Positions 1 through 4,849 of a stretch of 7,666 nucleotides of DNA are shown here, piece after piece (position 1 is the first letter of the stretch; every line of letters begins with the position of its first letter). The position numbers and the translations under genes were made by a program. The DNA is from an uncultured Bacilli bacterium (GTDB lineage: Bacteria > Bacillota_I > Bacilli_A > RF39 > UBA660), in contig CAQHJP010000017.1 of assembly GCA_948801035.1 (NCBI GenBank), positions 1 through 7,666 on the forward strand. Direction: 5' to 3'. The notes beneath the pieces are model-generated. The model made no database searches. It was given only the letters and a program-made list of their open reading frames with translations, and was not told the origin of the DNA.

Positions 1-59
1 AGTAGTGTATTAAAATTATAAAAAAAGTATAAAATCTTGTTGATTTATATATATTTTAA

Positions 60-88
60 TTGACAAACACTTAAAAATTTAGTACAAT
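60..88 (+). promoter_or_regulatory. Promoter of the rplM-rpsI operon
   Basis: A perfect -35 box TTGACA (60-65) is followed after exactly 17 bases by TACAAT (83-88), one base from the -10 consensus. Transcription would begin around 93-96, giving a leader of about 70-75 bases before the rplM start. This is the strongest sigma-A type promoter in the window, as expected for a ribosomal protein operon. Bases 1-59 upstream are AT-rich and show no gene or other signal I can support. Confidence 0.85.
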
Positions 89-94
89 CGTTAT

Positions 95-160
95 TGGTAC
101 ATTTAATTAATTCCCGCACTGGATGAATCTTGGGACAATTCATTCATTGGAAGAAAGGAA
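95..160 (+). promoter_or_regulatory. L13-type ribosomal protein leader RNA
   Basis: The short 5' leader folds into an 8-bp stem (121-128 with 138-145; one G-U pair) with a nine-base loop. The loop carries GGGA (132-135), complementary to TCCC (112-115) just upstream, so a pseudoknot or alternative pairing is possible. Firmicutes commonly carry a structured leader (Rfam L13_leader) before rplM-rpsI, thought to let L13 repress its own operon. The position, the small size and the CCCGCACTGGAT segment at the stem agree with my memory of that family, but I could not align it to a model. The ribosome binding site (AAGGAA, 155-160) lies just beyond the stem. Confidence 0.65.
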
Positions 161-167
161 AGTAAGT

Positions 168-596
168 ATGAAAAATTCATATATGCAAAAAAAAGAAGAA
201 GTAGTAAGAGACTGGTATGTTATAGATGCAACAGATATGAACCTTGGGCGTCTAGCTGCTAAAGTTGCTACTGTATTACGTGGAAAAAATAAACCAACAT
301 TTACACCACATATTGATTGTGGAGATAATGTAATAGTTATTAATGCTTCAAAAGTAAATTTAACTGGTAATAAATTAGATAATAAAATTTATTATAATCA
401 TAGTGGTTACACTGGTGGTCTAAGAGAAAGAACAGCACGTGAAATGAGAGAAAATTATCCTGTTGAAATGATTGAAAGAGCTGTTAAGGGAATGCTTCCA
501 AAAGGAAGATTAGGAAGAGCAATGTATAAAAAATTATTTGTTTACGCAGAATCTTCTCATCCACATATGGCTCAAAAACCAAAGGAAATGAAATAG
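168..596 (+). CDS. rplM: 50S ribosomal protein L13
   Basis: Encodes 142 residues, the usual length of bacterial L13 (uL13), a large-subunit protein that binds 23S rRNA early in assembly. Recognisable family segments are the N-terminal WYVIDATDMNLGRLAAKVA, the central block with NHSGYTGG, and the C-terminal VKGMLPKGRLGR followed by HPHMAQKP. The reading frame is open back to an ATG at 123, but that codon lies inside the leader hairpin. The ATG at 168 has a good ribosome binding site (AAGGAA, 155-160) and gives the family length, so I place the start there. The stop TAG overlaps the AGGAGG binding site of rpsI nine bases downstream, so the two genes are likely coupled in translation. Confidence 0.97.
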   Translation: MKNSYMQKKEEVVRDWYVIDATDMNLGRLAAKVATVLRGKNKPTFTPHIDCGDNVIVINASKVNLTGNKLDNKIYYNHSGYTGGLRERTAREMRENYPVEMIERAVKGMLPKGRLGRAMYKKLFVYAESSHPHMAQKPKEMK

Positions 597-605
597 GAGG
601 GTATT

Positions 606-1016
606 ATGGCAAAAGTATTTTTAGGAACTGGTAGAAGAAAATCTTCTGTAGCTCAAGTTAAAATGACTTCAGGAAGTGGTAAAATCACAGTTAATGGCCG
701 TGATGTTAGAGATTTTTTTCCTTATGAAACAAATGTTATGGATTTAATGCAACCATTAGTTGCAACTTCTAATGAAACTACATTTGATATAGATGTTAAA
801 GTTTCAGGTGGAGGATTTACAGGTCAAACAGGAGCAATTAGATTAGGTATTACAAGAGCTTTACTTGAATATGATGCACCAAATGAAGGTAGTGAAAACG
901 CTTATCGTAAGATATTAAAAAGAGCTGGATTTATTACACGTGATTCAAGAAGTAAAGAACGTAAAAAACCAGGTTTAAAAGCAGCACGTCGTGCACCACA
1001 ATTCTCAAAACGTTAA
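606..1016 (+). CDS. rpsI: 30S ribosomal protein S9
   Basis: Encodes 136 residues of bacterial S9 (uS9), a head protein of the small subunit. Its C-terminal tail ends in SKR, the conserved basic end that reaches the P-site tRNA. Family hallmarks are GTGRRKSSVAQV near the N-terminus, the VSGGGFTGQ.GAIRLGI.RAL block in the middle, and KERKKPGLKAARRAPQFSKR at the end. The start is set by AGGAGGG (595-601), five bases before ATG, overlapping the rplM stop. The last codons and stop (AAA CGT TAA) lie inside a 17-bp sequence that is repeated 1.4 kb downstream. The 3' end of this gene therefore appears to have served as an integration site, with the coding sequence restored intact. Confidence 0.97.
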   Translation: MAKVFLGTGRRKSSVAQVKMTSGSGKITVNGRDVRDFFPYETNVMDLMQPLVATSNETTFDIDVKVSGGGFTGQTGAIRLGITRALLEYDAPNEGSENAYRKILKRAGFITRDSRSKERKKPGLKAARRAPQFSKR

Positions 1017-1024
1017 TATTACAA
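1008..1024 (+). repeat. Attachment-site-like direct repeat, left copy
   Basis: The 17 bases AAACGTTAATATTACAA cover the last sense codons and stop of rpsI plus eight bases beyond. They are identical to 2392-2408. Similarity resumes after a short divergent stretch, through the terminator hairpins and the following TTTTTTGCATGTT to an ACTAGTG word (1079-1085 and near 2469-2475). The repeat therefore belongs to a longer, diverged duplication of about 80 bases. Confidence 0.7.
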
Positions 1025-1030
1025 GTTTCA

Positions 1031-1055
1031 AAGTCCGATATATTCGGACTTTTTT
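1031..1055 (+). terminator. Intrinsic terminator of the rplM-rpsI operon
   Basis: An 8-bp perfect stem, AAGTCCGA (1031-1038) with TCGGACTT (1044-1051), has a five-base loop and runs into six T residues (1050-1055). It lies 14 bases after the rpsI stop. If an element did integrate at the rpsI end, this terminator would have been supplied by the element, and the one at 2414-2437 would be the original. Confidence 0.9.
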
Positions 1056-1089
1056 GCATGTTAAAATTATAATTAGAACTAGTGTTGTA

Positions 1090-1122
1090 GGCTACATATA
1101 GGATACAAGTGGTTACAAAATT
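1090..1122 (+). repeat. Three 11-bp direct repeats, possible recombinase arm sites (left set)
   Basis: Three head-to-tail 11-mers: GGCTACATATA, GGATACAAGTG and GTTACAAAATT, sharing a G..TACAA core. A matching set with the same period and order lies at 2340-2372. Short direct repeats near the attachment core are typical of arm-type binding sites for tyrosine integrases (lambda Int, Tn916 Int). That assignment here is inference from position and spacing. Confidence 0.5.
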
Positions 1123-1150
1123 TTAAAAAATAGTTAAATAATAAAAAAAG

Positions 1151-1159
1151 TGATATAAT
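1151..1159 (+). promoter_or_regulatory. Extended -10 promoter for the 1181-1885 gene
   Basis: TGATATAAT contains a perfect TATAAT (1154-1159) preceded by the TG of an extended -10 element. No convincing -35 box is seen 16-18 bases upstream. Transcription would begin near 1165-1167, just ahead of the ribosome binding site at 1169-1174, giving a very short leader. Confidence 0.6.
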
Positions 1160-1180
1160 ATTATGCACAGGAGGAATTGG

Positions 1181-1885
1181 ATGAAAGTTACAAAAGAAAA
1201 AAGTGAATTTGGGTTAAAAGTTTTTTTAGAAGAAGACGGAAAATGTATTGCCTTTACTTTCGGAGGTAATTTAGATTTATATTGGTATATTCATGATAAA
1301 AGGTATGATAAAAACAAAGAGGATAACTATAGTTATTTTATAATTACTAAAGAAAACTATGCTATTTATAGTTTGTTTGAACAATTATTTTTTGATATAG
1401 AAAATATAAATATATTTGATTCAGAATATGATATACCATTTTATATTGAAACTGAGGAAGATATGAGGTTATATCTTGAAGAGCAAGAAAAAAGTAGGGA
1501 AGAAGATAAAGAAAAATATCGTTTATTTAATCATTCAAATTATAATGAATTATTTAATAAAGATGATAAGACTATAACTTGGTATTCAGATGAAACAGCT
1601 CATGATGTTGCTAATATTTTGAAAATTAAAAAGGATAAAAATTCATTTAAATTAGAATTTTACATACAACCACATGTAGATGGATATGATGAAGATTTTC
1701 ACTTGCCAAATTATATACCAATACGGTTCCGTAATTCTGGTAGCTCATATGATCCATTTAATGTAGTATTCATGAGAATGTATAATAACATGAAAGATAT
1801 AGATGATGTTAATGATTATGGTCATCAGATACATATAGAGGAATATATGTTTAATAAAGAAAATAAATTAGTTAAAAGAAAATAA
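1181..1885 (+). CDS. Unrecognised acidic protein carried between the att-like repeats
   Basis: Encodes 234 residues that I do not recognise. There is no signal peptide, membrane segment or nucleotide-binding motif. The protein is rich in Asp, Glu, Lys, Tyr and Phe, with a charged Glu/Lys stretch near residues 95-112 (EEQEKSREEDKEKYR) that may be helical or a linker between two halves. The second half has alternating hydrophobic and polar residues suggesting beta structure. An ATG at 1163 in the same frame is open, but it sits at or before the predicted transcript start and ahead of the AGGAGG site (1169-1174). The ATG at 1181, six bases after that site, is therefore chosen. The gene has its own extended -10 promoter and is followed after 28 bases by a broken acetyltransferase. 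Its location inside the att-like repeats suggests cargo of a mobile element. Confidence 0.8.
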   Translation: MKVTKEKSEFGLKVFLEEDGKCIAFTFGGNLDLYWYIHDKRYDKNKEDNYSYFIITKENYAIYSLFEQLFFDIENINIFDSEYDIPFYIETEEDMRLYLEEQEKSREEDKEKYRLFNHSNYNELFNKDDKTITWYSDETAHDVANILKIKKDKNSFKLEFYIQPHVDGYDEDFHLPNYIPIRFRNSGSSYDPFNVVFMRMYNNMKDIDDVNDYGHQIHIEEYMFNKENKLVKRK

Positions 1886-1913
1886 TCGTAAGATTTTGAA
1901 GGAGGACAATTTA

Positions 1914-2301
1914 ATTGAATTGGTTTTAGTTGATAAAAGTAATTATAAAGAAGCAATAAAAATACAAAACTGTATATTTCCAAAAGAGAATGGTGTATTA
2001 AATATTTTGGCCTCTTTAGATAGAAAATTATTTATTATAAGAATATATTCCTATTATTCCTACATATTTAGTGAATTGCTTGGCTGGTTTGGCATTTTAA
2101 AAGTATATAGAAATAAAGGCTTGGGTAGAAAATTACTAAGAATGTAGAATCTACTCAAAAAATTTAATAGATAATAATGTTGATTTATGGAATAATAAAA
2201 ACTTAAAATTAAGTTATCAATCAGAATTAGATCAAATGAGCAACAATAAAATTAAAGACATAATTAAGATGTATGATGATATGTTTGAAAAATTTAATTA
2301 A
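1914..2301 (+). pseudogene. Broken GNAT-family N-acetyltransferase
   Basis: A strong ribosome binding site (GGAGG, 1901-1905) precedes a frame with GNAT character: an N-terminal VDKSNYKEAIKIQNCIFP segment, then LGWFGIL.VYRNKGLGRKLL, which holds the R/Q-x-x-G-x-G acetyl-CoA pyrophosphate loop (RNKGLG). The frame stops at 2145-2147. From 2149 a different frame continues with IYSKNLIDNNVDLWNN and a helical tail ending at TAA 2299-2301, which reads as the C-terminus of the same protein. The region between the first helix and LGWFG is too short and low in complexity, and the strand/helix block after the acetyl-CoA loop is missing. I infer two internal deletions, one of them frame-shifting. No ATG fits the binding site; the codon at the right distance is ATT (1914), or TTG at 1896 overlapping the site. 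Non-functional as read; matching the tail to the same family relies on memory. Confidence 0.75.
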
Positions 2302-2339
2302 AAATGTAAAAAAATTCCAAGATCTGATAAGATATGGTA

Positions 2340-2372
2340 GGCCGTGTATAGACTACAAATGGACTACAAACT
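2340..2372 (+). repeat. Three 11-bp direct repeats, possible recombinase arm sites (right set)
   Basis: Head-to-tail 11-mers GGCCGTGTATA, GACTACAAATG and GACTACAAACT; the last two differ only at their ends. They correspond one-to-one, in the same orientation, to the set at 1090-1122. They end about 20 bases before the right copy of the 17-bp core, on the inner side of the putative element. Confidence 0.55.
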
Positions 2373-2391
2373 AAAGAAAAACTAATTTAAT

Positions 2392-2408
2392 AAACGTTAA
2401 TATTACAA
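2392..2408 (+). repeat. Attachment-site-like direct repeat, right copy
   Basis: Identical 17-bp match to the rpsI end at 1008-1024, including the AAA CGT TAA codons. The bases before it (ACTAATTTAAT) do not continue the rpsI coding sequence. The duplication therefore starts inside the last codons of the gene rather than reflecting a duplicated rpsI gene. Confidence 0.7.
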
Positions 2409-2437
2409 AAAAGAAGTCCGTATTTACGGGCTTTTTT
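2407..2437. terminator. Bidirectional intrinsic terminator
   Basis: The stem is AAGTCCGT (2414-2421) with ACGGGCTT (2426-2433), including one G-U pair on the plus strand, and the loop is four bases. It is followed by six T on the plus strand (2432-2437) and preceded by six A (2407-2412), which read as T on the minus strand. It can end plus-strand transcripts from the 1181-2301 region and minus-strand transcripts of the 2481-2762 gene. It is a diverged copy of the rpsI terminator at 1031-1055. Confidence 0.8.
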
Positions 2438-2480
2438 GCATGTTGGAATATTCAGTTATAAAACAAAACTAGTGGTATCT

Positions 2481-2762
2481 TTATAAATTTCTATTTTTTA
2501 AAACTAATTCGTGCTTTTGTTTTTCCATGAGATTAAAATATTCTTGCATTGTTATTATAGTTCCACAGGAAGCTGCAGCAGCACAACATGTTATACTTTC
2601 ACATATCCAAAATGTATTATTAGGCTCTAAAACAAATGGGAAACTGTTATTAATAAAATTTTGATGTCTAAAATTATCTACTGGTTTATAATCATTGTCA
2701 ATTAAATAATTATAAAAACTTTTTCTCTCATTAATATTCTTGCACTGAATAATATACTGCAT
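2481..2762 (-). CDS. Small protein of unknown function under a SAM riboswitch
   Basis: Encodes 93 residues with no family I can name confidently. The start at 2762 has an AAAGGAG ribosome binding site about ten bases upstream on the minus strand. Visible features are an N-terminal alpha/beta-looking segment (MQYIIQCK...ERKSFYNYLIDNDY), a FPFVLEP turn near 41-47, and an unusual small-residue, cysteine-rich stretch CESITCCAAAASCGTIIT (54-71). A probable helix TMQEYFNLMEKQ follows, then a basic tail. The overall layout recalls short unnamed phage-encoded proteins, but that is an impression. There are five cysteines and no signal peptide or clear membrane helix. The gene is expressed alone: the riboswitch terminator lies about 40 bases upstream and a bidirectional terminator about 45 bases downstream. 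Control by SAM implies a link to methionine, cysteine or SAM supply, or a former methionine gene replaced here; I cannot choose between them. Confidence 0.75.
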   Translation of the reverse strand: MQYIIQCKNINERKSFYNYLIDNDYKPVDNFRHQNFINNSFPFVLEPNNTFWICESITCCAAAASCGTIITMQEYFNLMEKQKHELVLKNRNL

Positions 2763-2800
2763 TTTTATACTACTCCTTTCTACATCTTTTGCTAGAAAAG

Positions 2801-2831
2801 AAAAAAAGGTTCAAGATATCTCTTAAACCTT
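2801..2831 (-). terminator. Riboswitch-controlled terminator
   Basis: On the minus strand an 11-bp stem (2831-2821 with 2816-2806, one G-U pair) closes a GATA loop and runs into at least seven U (2807-2801). It competes with an antiterminator in which bases 2843-2836, including the 3' strand of aptamer P1, pair with 2820-2813 (AAGATATC with GATATCTT). This mutually exclusive pairing is the standard expression platform of a SAM-I switch: SAM bound means P1 formed and transcription stops. Confidence 0.88.
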
Positions 2832-2838
2832 CAAAGAT

Positions 2839-2922
2839 ATCTTATAGATCTAGCTTTACCACCTAATTTAATAGGTTGGTGAGACTTCATAGGGCTAGTC
2901 CCTCTGTCTCTCTTTATAAGAT
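2839..2922 (-). promoter_or_regulatory. SAM-I (S-box) riboswitch aptamer
   Basis: Read on the minus strand, the core motif GAGGGACUAGCCCUAUGAA is nearly the S-box consensus. P1 pairs 2922-2915 with 2846-2839 (8 bp, perfect). P2 pairs 2910-2906 with 2885-2881 (GAGAC with GUCUC), followed by the kink-turn region, then GGG/CCC (2902-2900 with 2894-2892). P3 is ACC-AA-CCUA with UAGG-U-GGU, with the usual asymmetric AA bulge. The P2 loop CUAG (2898-2895) can form the pseudoknot with CUAG at 2853-2850, a compensated change from the commoner CUGG/CCAG pair. Only about 11 bases separate P3 from the 3' strand of P1, so the P4 hairpin of ordinary SAM-I aptamers seems absent. Confidence 0.9.
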
Positions 2923-2930
2923 GTAATATT

Positions 2931-2939
2931 ATTATATCA
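2931..2939 (-). promoter_or_regulatory. Extended -10 promoter of the riboswitch transcript
   Basis: The minus strand reads TGATATAAT, a perfect TATAAT with an upstream TG. Transcription would begin near 2924-2926, a few bases before the riboswitch P1 helix, which fits a riboswitch leader. No clear -35 box is present. Confidence 0.6.
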
Positions 2940-3286
2940 TATTATTTTAAAAAATATATAATATTTTTTGCATTATAATACATAAAAATAGGTGTAATTT
3001 AATTGGGAAATTGACAAGCACCATTAAGTAGATTTGCACGATAAAGAGATGGTAAATAGATTAAAATTTAGGATTGAATATGAGTACTTTCATAAATATG
3101 AAAATAAAAATTACAAATTAAAAAATGATAAATTTTTAAAGACTTAATACCTGAATAAAGCAACAAGTGGGAATATCCTATTCTAGTTTTTTAATTATAG
3201 TAGTTTTACTAGGTTTGCAAAAAAAAATTCAGTATTATAAAAGATAAAATAAAACATTCTTTTAAATCACAAGACTAATCAAAATT
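2940..3286. other. AT-rich intergenic stretch without a supported gene
   Basis: About 350 bases lie between the divergent riboswitch promoter and the tag operon. A TTGACA at 3011-3016 has no matching -10 box at normal spacing. One tiny frame (ATG 3049 to TAA 3145-3147, 32 codons) encodes a Lys/Tyr/Asn-rich peptide with only a weak AGAG ahead of it, and I do not accept it as a gene. No RNA gene, long repeat or attachment site is evident. It may be the residue of decayed genes. Confidence 0.5.
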
Positions 3287-3309
3287 AAAAGCATGAATTT
3301 GCTTTTTTT
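3287..3309 (+). terminator. Possible intrinsic terminator upstream of tag
   Basis: AAAAGCA (3287-3293) pairs with TGCTTTT (3300-3306) around a six-base loop, continuing into seven T (3303-3309). The stem is AT-rich and weak, and no gene on the plus strand ends just upstream. It may insulate the tag promoter or be left over from a lost gene. Confidence 0.45.
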
Positions 3310-3310
3310 A

Positions 3311-3319
3311 TGTTATAAT
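3311..3319 (+). promoter_or_regulatory. Extended -10 promoter for the tag operon
   Basis: TGTTATAAT gives a perfect TATAAT (3314-3319) with an extended TG, immediately after the T-run of the hairpin at 3287-3309. The predicted start near 3326 leaves a leader of roughly 54 bases before the tag ATG. No -35 consensus is visible at the right spacing. Confidence 0.55.
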
Positions 3320-3379
3320 GATTATTGAAAACCATAAAAATATAAATTTAAAATAGAAAAATATTTGAGGAACTACTTT

Positions 3380-3922
3380 ATGAGATGTAAATGGTGTAAT
3401 TTAAAAAATGAAAAATATATAAAGTATCATGATAATGAGTGGTGTAAACCTAACTTTGATGATAAATATTTATTTGAAATGTTAATATTAGAGTCATTTC
3501 AAGCAGGACTTTCTTGGGAATGTGTATTAAATAAAAGAGAAGATTTTAAATGTGCATTTGATAATTTTGATATAGATAAGATATGTAATTATAATAATGA
3601 AAAAATAGAAAAATTATTAAAAAATAAAAAAATTATAAGAAATAGACTTAAGATAAATGCGACTATTAATAATAGTAAGATTTTTAAAGAAATACAAAAT
3701 GAATATGGCACATTTTATAACTATTTAAGGACATTTACAAATGATAAAATTATTTATGAAGTAGATAAAACAACAAATTACTTATCAGATATGATATCAA
3801 AAGATTTACAAAAAAGGAAAATGAAATTTGTAGGAAGTACAATTATATATTCTTATTTACAGGCAATAGGAGTTATATACTCACATGATAAAAATTGTTT
3901 TATGTATAAGGATAATTACTAA
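3380..3922 (+). CDS. tag: DNA-3-methyladenine glycosylase I (Tag)
   Basis: Encodes 180 residues of the Tag family, which cuts N3-methyladenine from alkylated DNA to start base excision repair in the cytoplasm. Compared with the E. coli protein as I remember it, the YHDNEW motif (residues 16-21), LFEM.ILESFQAGLSW.CVL.KRE, the IIRNR.KI segment and KFVG.TI.YS.LQA.G near the C-terminus are all kept. The four zinc ligands are present at equivalent places: Cys3, His17, His169 and Cys173 (HDKNC). The Glu and Trp of LESFQAGLSW, which line the base pocket, are retained. The frame is open to a TTG at 3365, but that codon overlaps the GAGG binding site (3367-3370), so ATG 3380 is the start. It is first in a three-gene operon, and its stop TAA overlaps the AAGGAG site of the next gene. 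Confidence 0.94.
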   Translation: MRCKWCNLKNEKYIKYHDNEWCKPNFDDKYLFEMLILESFQAGLSWECVLNKREDFKCAFDNFDIDKICNYNNEKIEKLLKNKKIIRNRLKINATINNSKIFKEIQNEYGTFYNYLRTFTNDKIIYEVDKTTNYLSDMISKDLQKRKMKFVGSTIIYSYLQAIGVIYSHDKNCFMYKDNY

Positions 3923-3934
3923 GGAGTTGATTTT

Positions 3935-4834
3935 ATGAAAATATTAAAATGGGCAATAGCAGTAATATTATTAGTTTTAATAGCTATTATATTATATATT
4001 AATTTTTACCCAAATAATATAGTGTATTATTGTAATGATGATCATATTTTTTATGCTGATAGTAAAACATGTAAAAAAGATGGTTATGAAAAAGATTTAA
4101 GTATTAAAAAAATAAATAATGTTACAAGAAAAAAATCAAAGTTGAATGTAATAAAAACTCTTGATGAAGAAATAACTTTCTTGGGAACTAATTGTTATGG
4201 CTATGATGAAGAAGGTTATTGTTATAATTATGAACAAATAAAATCTTTAGAAAAAGTTGAAGTTAATAAAACAGATGAAATTTTAAAAAAGATAATAGGT
4301 GTATGGGTGGATACTACCGATAGTATTGATGGAAATAAAATAGAATTTTTAAAAAATGGTAAAAATTGTATTTTAGGAGATTCAGGTGGCAGGTGGAATA
4401 CAACTTTTTGTGAATATAAAGTATATGAAGATAAAATAGAAGTATCTTTTGAATTTACACACCCAAGTAATGCCAAAAGAGATGTTGTATTTACTTTTAA
4501 TGAGGATTTAAGTAATTTATATCGTTACAAATTTACTTATTTTAAACTTGAACCCCAAAAAATAAAAACTACAGGATATTATGAATGTGCTAATGGAGAT
4601 ATTGTGTTTTTTACAAAAGATACAGTAAATAAAAATGAATCTTGTGATAATAATTTTTGTTCATCTTATGAAGGCACTTATAGTATTGTTGGAAGCATAA
4701 TAAAAGCATCATATAATAAAAAATACGGAGACTTTCAAACTTTTAATAAATATGAAGAATATGCAATTATAAATAAAAAAGAAATACTTACTAATATGGG
4801 ATTATGTACGTATAATGAATTTGGACATGACTAG
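3935..4834 (+). CDS. Membrane-anchored cysteine-rich protein of unknown function
   Basis: Encodes 299 residues. A short basic N-terminus is followed by one hydrophobic helix (about 5-24). There is no lipobox cysteine or clear signal peptidase site, so the rest is probably an outward-facing, membrane-tethered ectodomain. It contains ten cysteines (33, 46, 87, 96, 145, 159, 218, 237, 242, 291), in spacings that suggest disulfide pairs; none lies in the helix. Two later segments look like similar small beta domains: about 120-205, beginning IIGVWVDTTDS..NKIEFLKNG, and about 212-291, beginning TTGYYECANGDIVFF. Both have the G-x-W/Y opening seen in lipocalin-like folds, which is an inference. It lies 12 bases after tag and 15 before the ATPase gene, with its own AAGGAG site, so it is co-transcribed with both. 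I do not recognise a named family. Confidence 0.85.
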   Translation: MKILKWAIAVILLVLIAIILYINFYPNNIVYYCNDDHIFYADSKTCKKDGYEKDLSIKKINNVTRKKSKLNVIKTLDEEITFLGTNCYGYDEEGYCYNYEQIKSLEKVEVNKTDEILKKIIGVWVDTTDSIDGNKIEFLKNGKNCILGDSGGRWNTTFCEYKVYEDKIEVSFEFTHPSNAKRDVVFTFNEDLSNLYRYKFTYFKLEPQKIKTTGYYECANGDIVFFTKDTVNKNESCDNNFCSSYEGTYSIVGSIIKASYNKKYGDFQTFNKYEEYAIINKKEILTNMGLCTYNEFGHD

Positions 4835-4849
4835 AAATAAGGGATAATT

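Larger units (their letters stand above)
1008..2408. mobile_element. Putative integrated element or remnant at the 3' end of rpsI, no recombinase
   Basis: The 17-bp sequence AAACGTTAATATTACAA occurs at 1008-1024 (end of rpsI) and at 2392-2408. Each copy is followed by a hairpin terminator sharing the AAGTCCG arm and the downstream TTTTTTGCATGTT. Internal to both copies lie triple 11-bp repeats resembling tyrosine-recombinase arm sites. This is the arrangement of attL and attR around an element inserted at a gene end. The interior carries one unrecognised gene and a broken acetyltransferase, and no integrase, excisionase or replication gene. It could be a decayed element, a small cis-mobilised cassette, or the trace of serial insertions. 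The boundaries and orientation of the event are inferred. Confidence 0.5.

Noticed and set aside
123..167. Fifteen-residue N-terminal extension of L13 from the upstream ATG
   Set aside because: The codons lie inside the leader hairpin and have no ribosome binding site. The ATG at 168 has one and gives the normal family length.
1090..1122. CRISPR array or toxin-type operator from the short tandem repeats
   Set aside because: The 11-bp units abut without spacers and there is no cas gene, and the paired set near the second core fits recombinase sites better.
1163..1180. Earlier ATG for the 1181-1885 gene
   Set aside because: It precedes the AGGAGG site and sits at or before the predicted transcription start; ATG 1181 is six bases after that site.
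2839..2922. T-box leader on the minus strand, suggested by a UAGGUGGUAAAGC segment
   Set aside because: The T-box AGGGUGGNACCGCG core and a specifier stem are absent, while all SAM-I core elements and the pseudoknot are present.
3049..3147. 32-codon plus-strand frame as a small gene
   Set aside because: It has a poor ribosome binding site, low-complexity Lys/Asn/Tyr composition expected of AT-rich DNA, and no promoter at proper spacing.
4228..4476. Minus-strand frame opposite the membrane protein gene
   Set aside because: It is antisense to a convincing operon gene, lacks a ribosome binding site, and its composition is the mirror of the coding strand.
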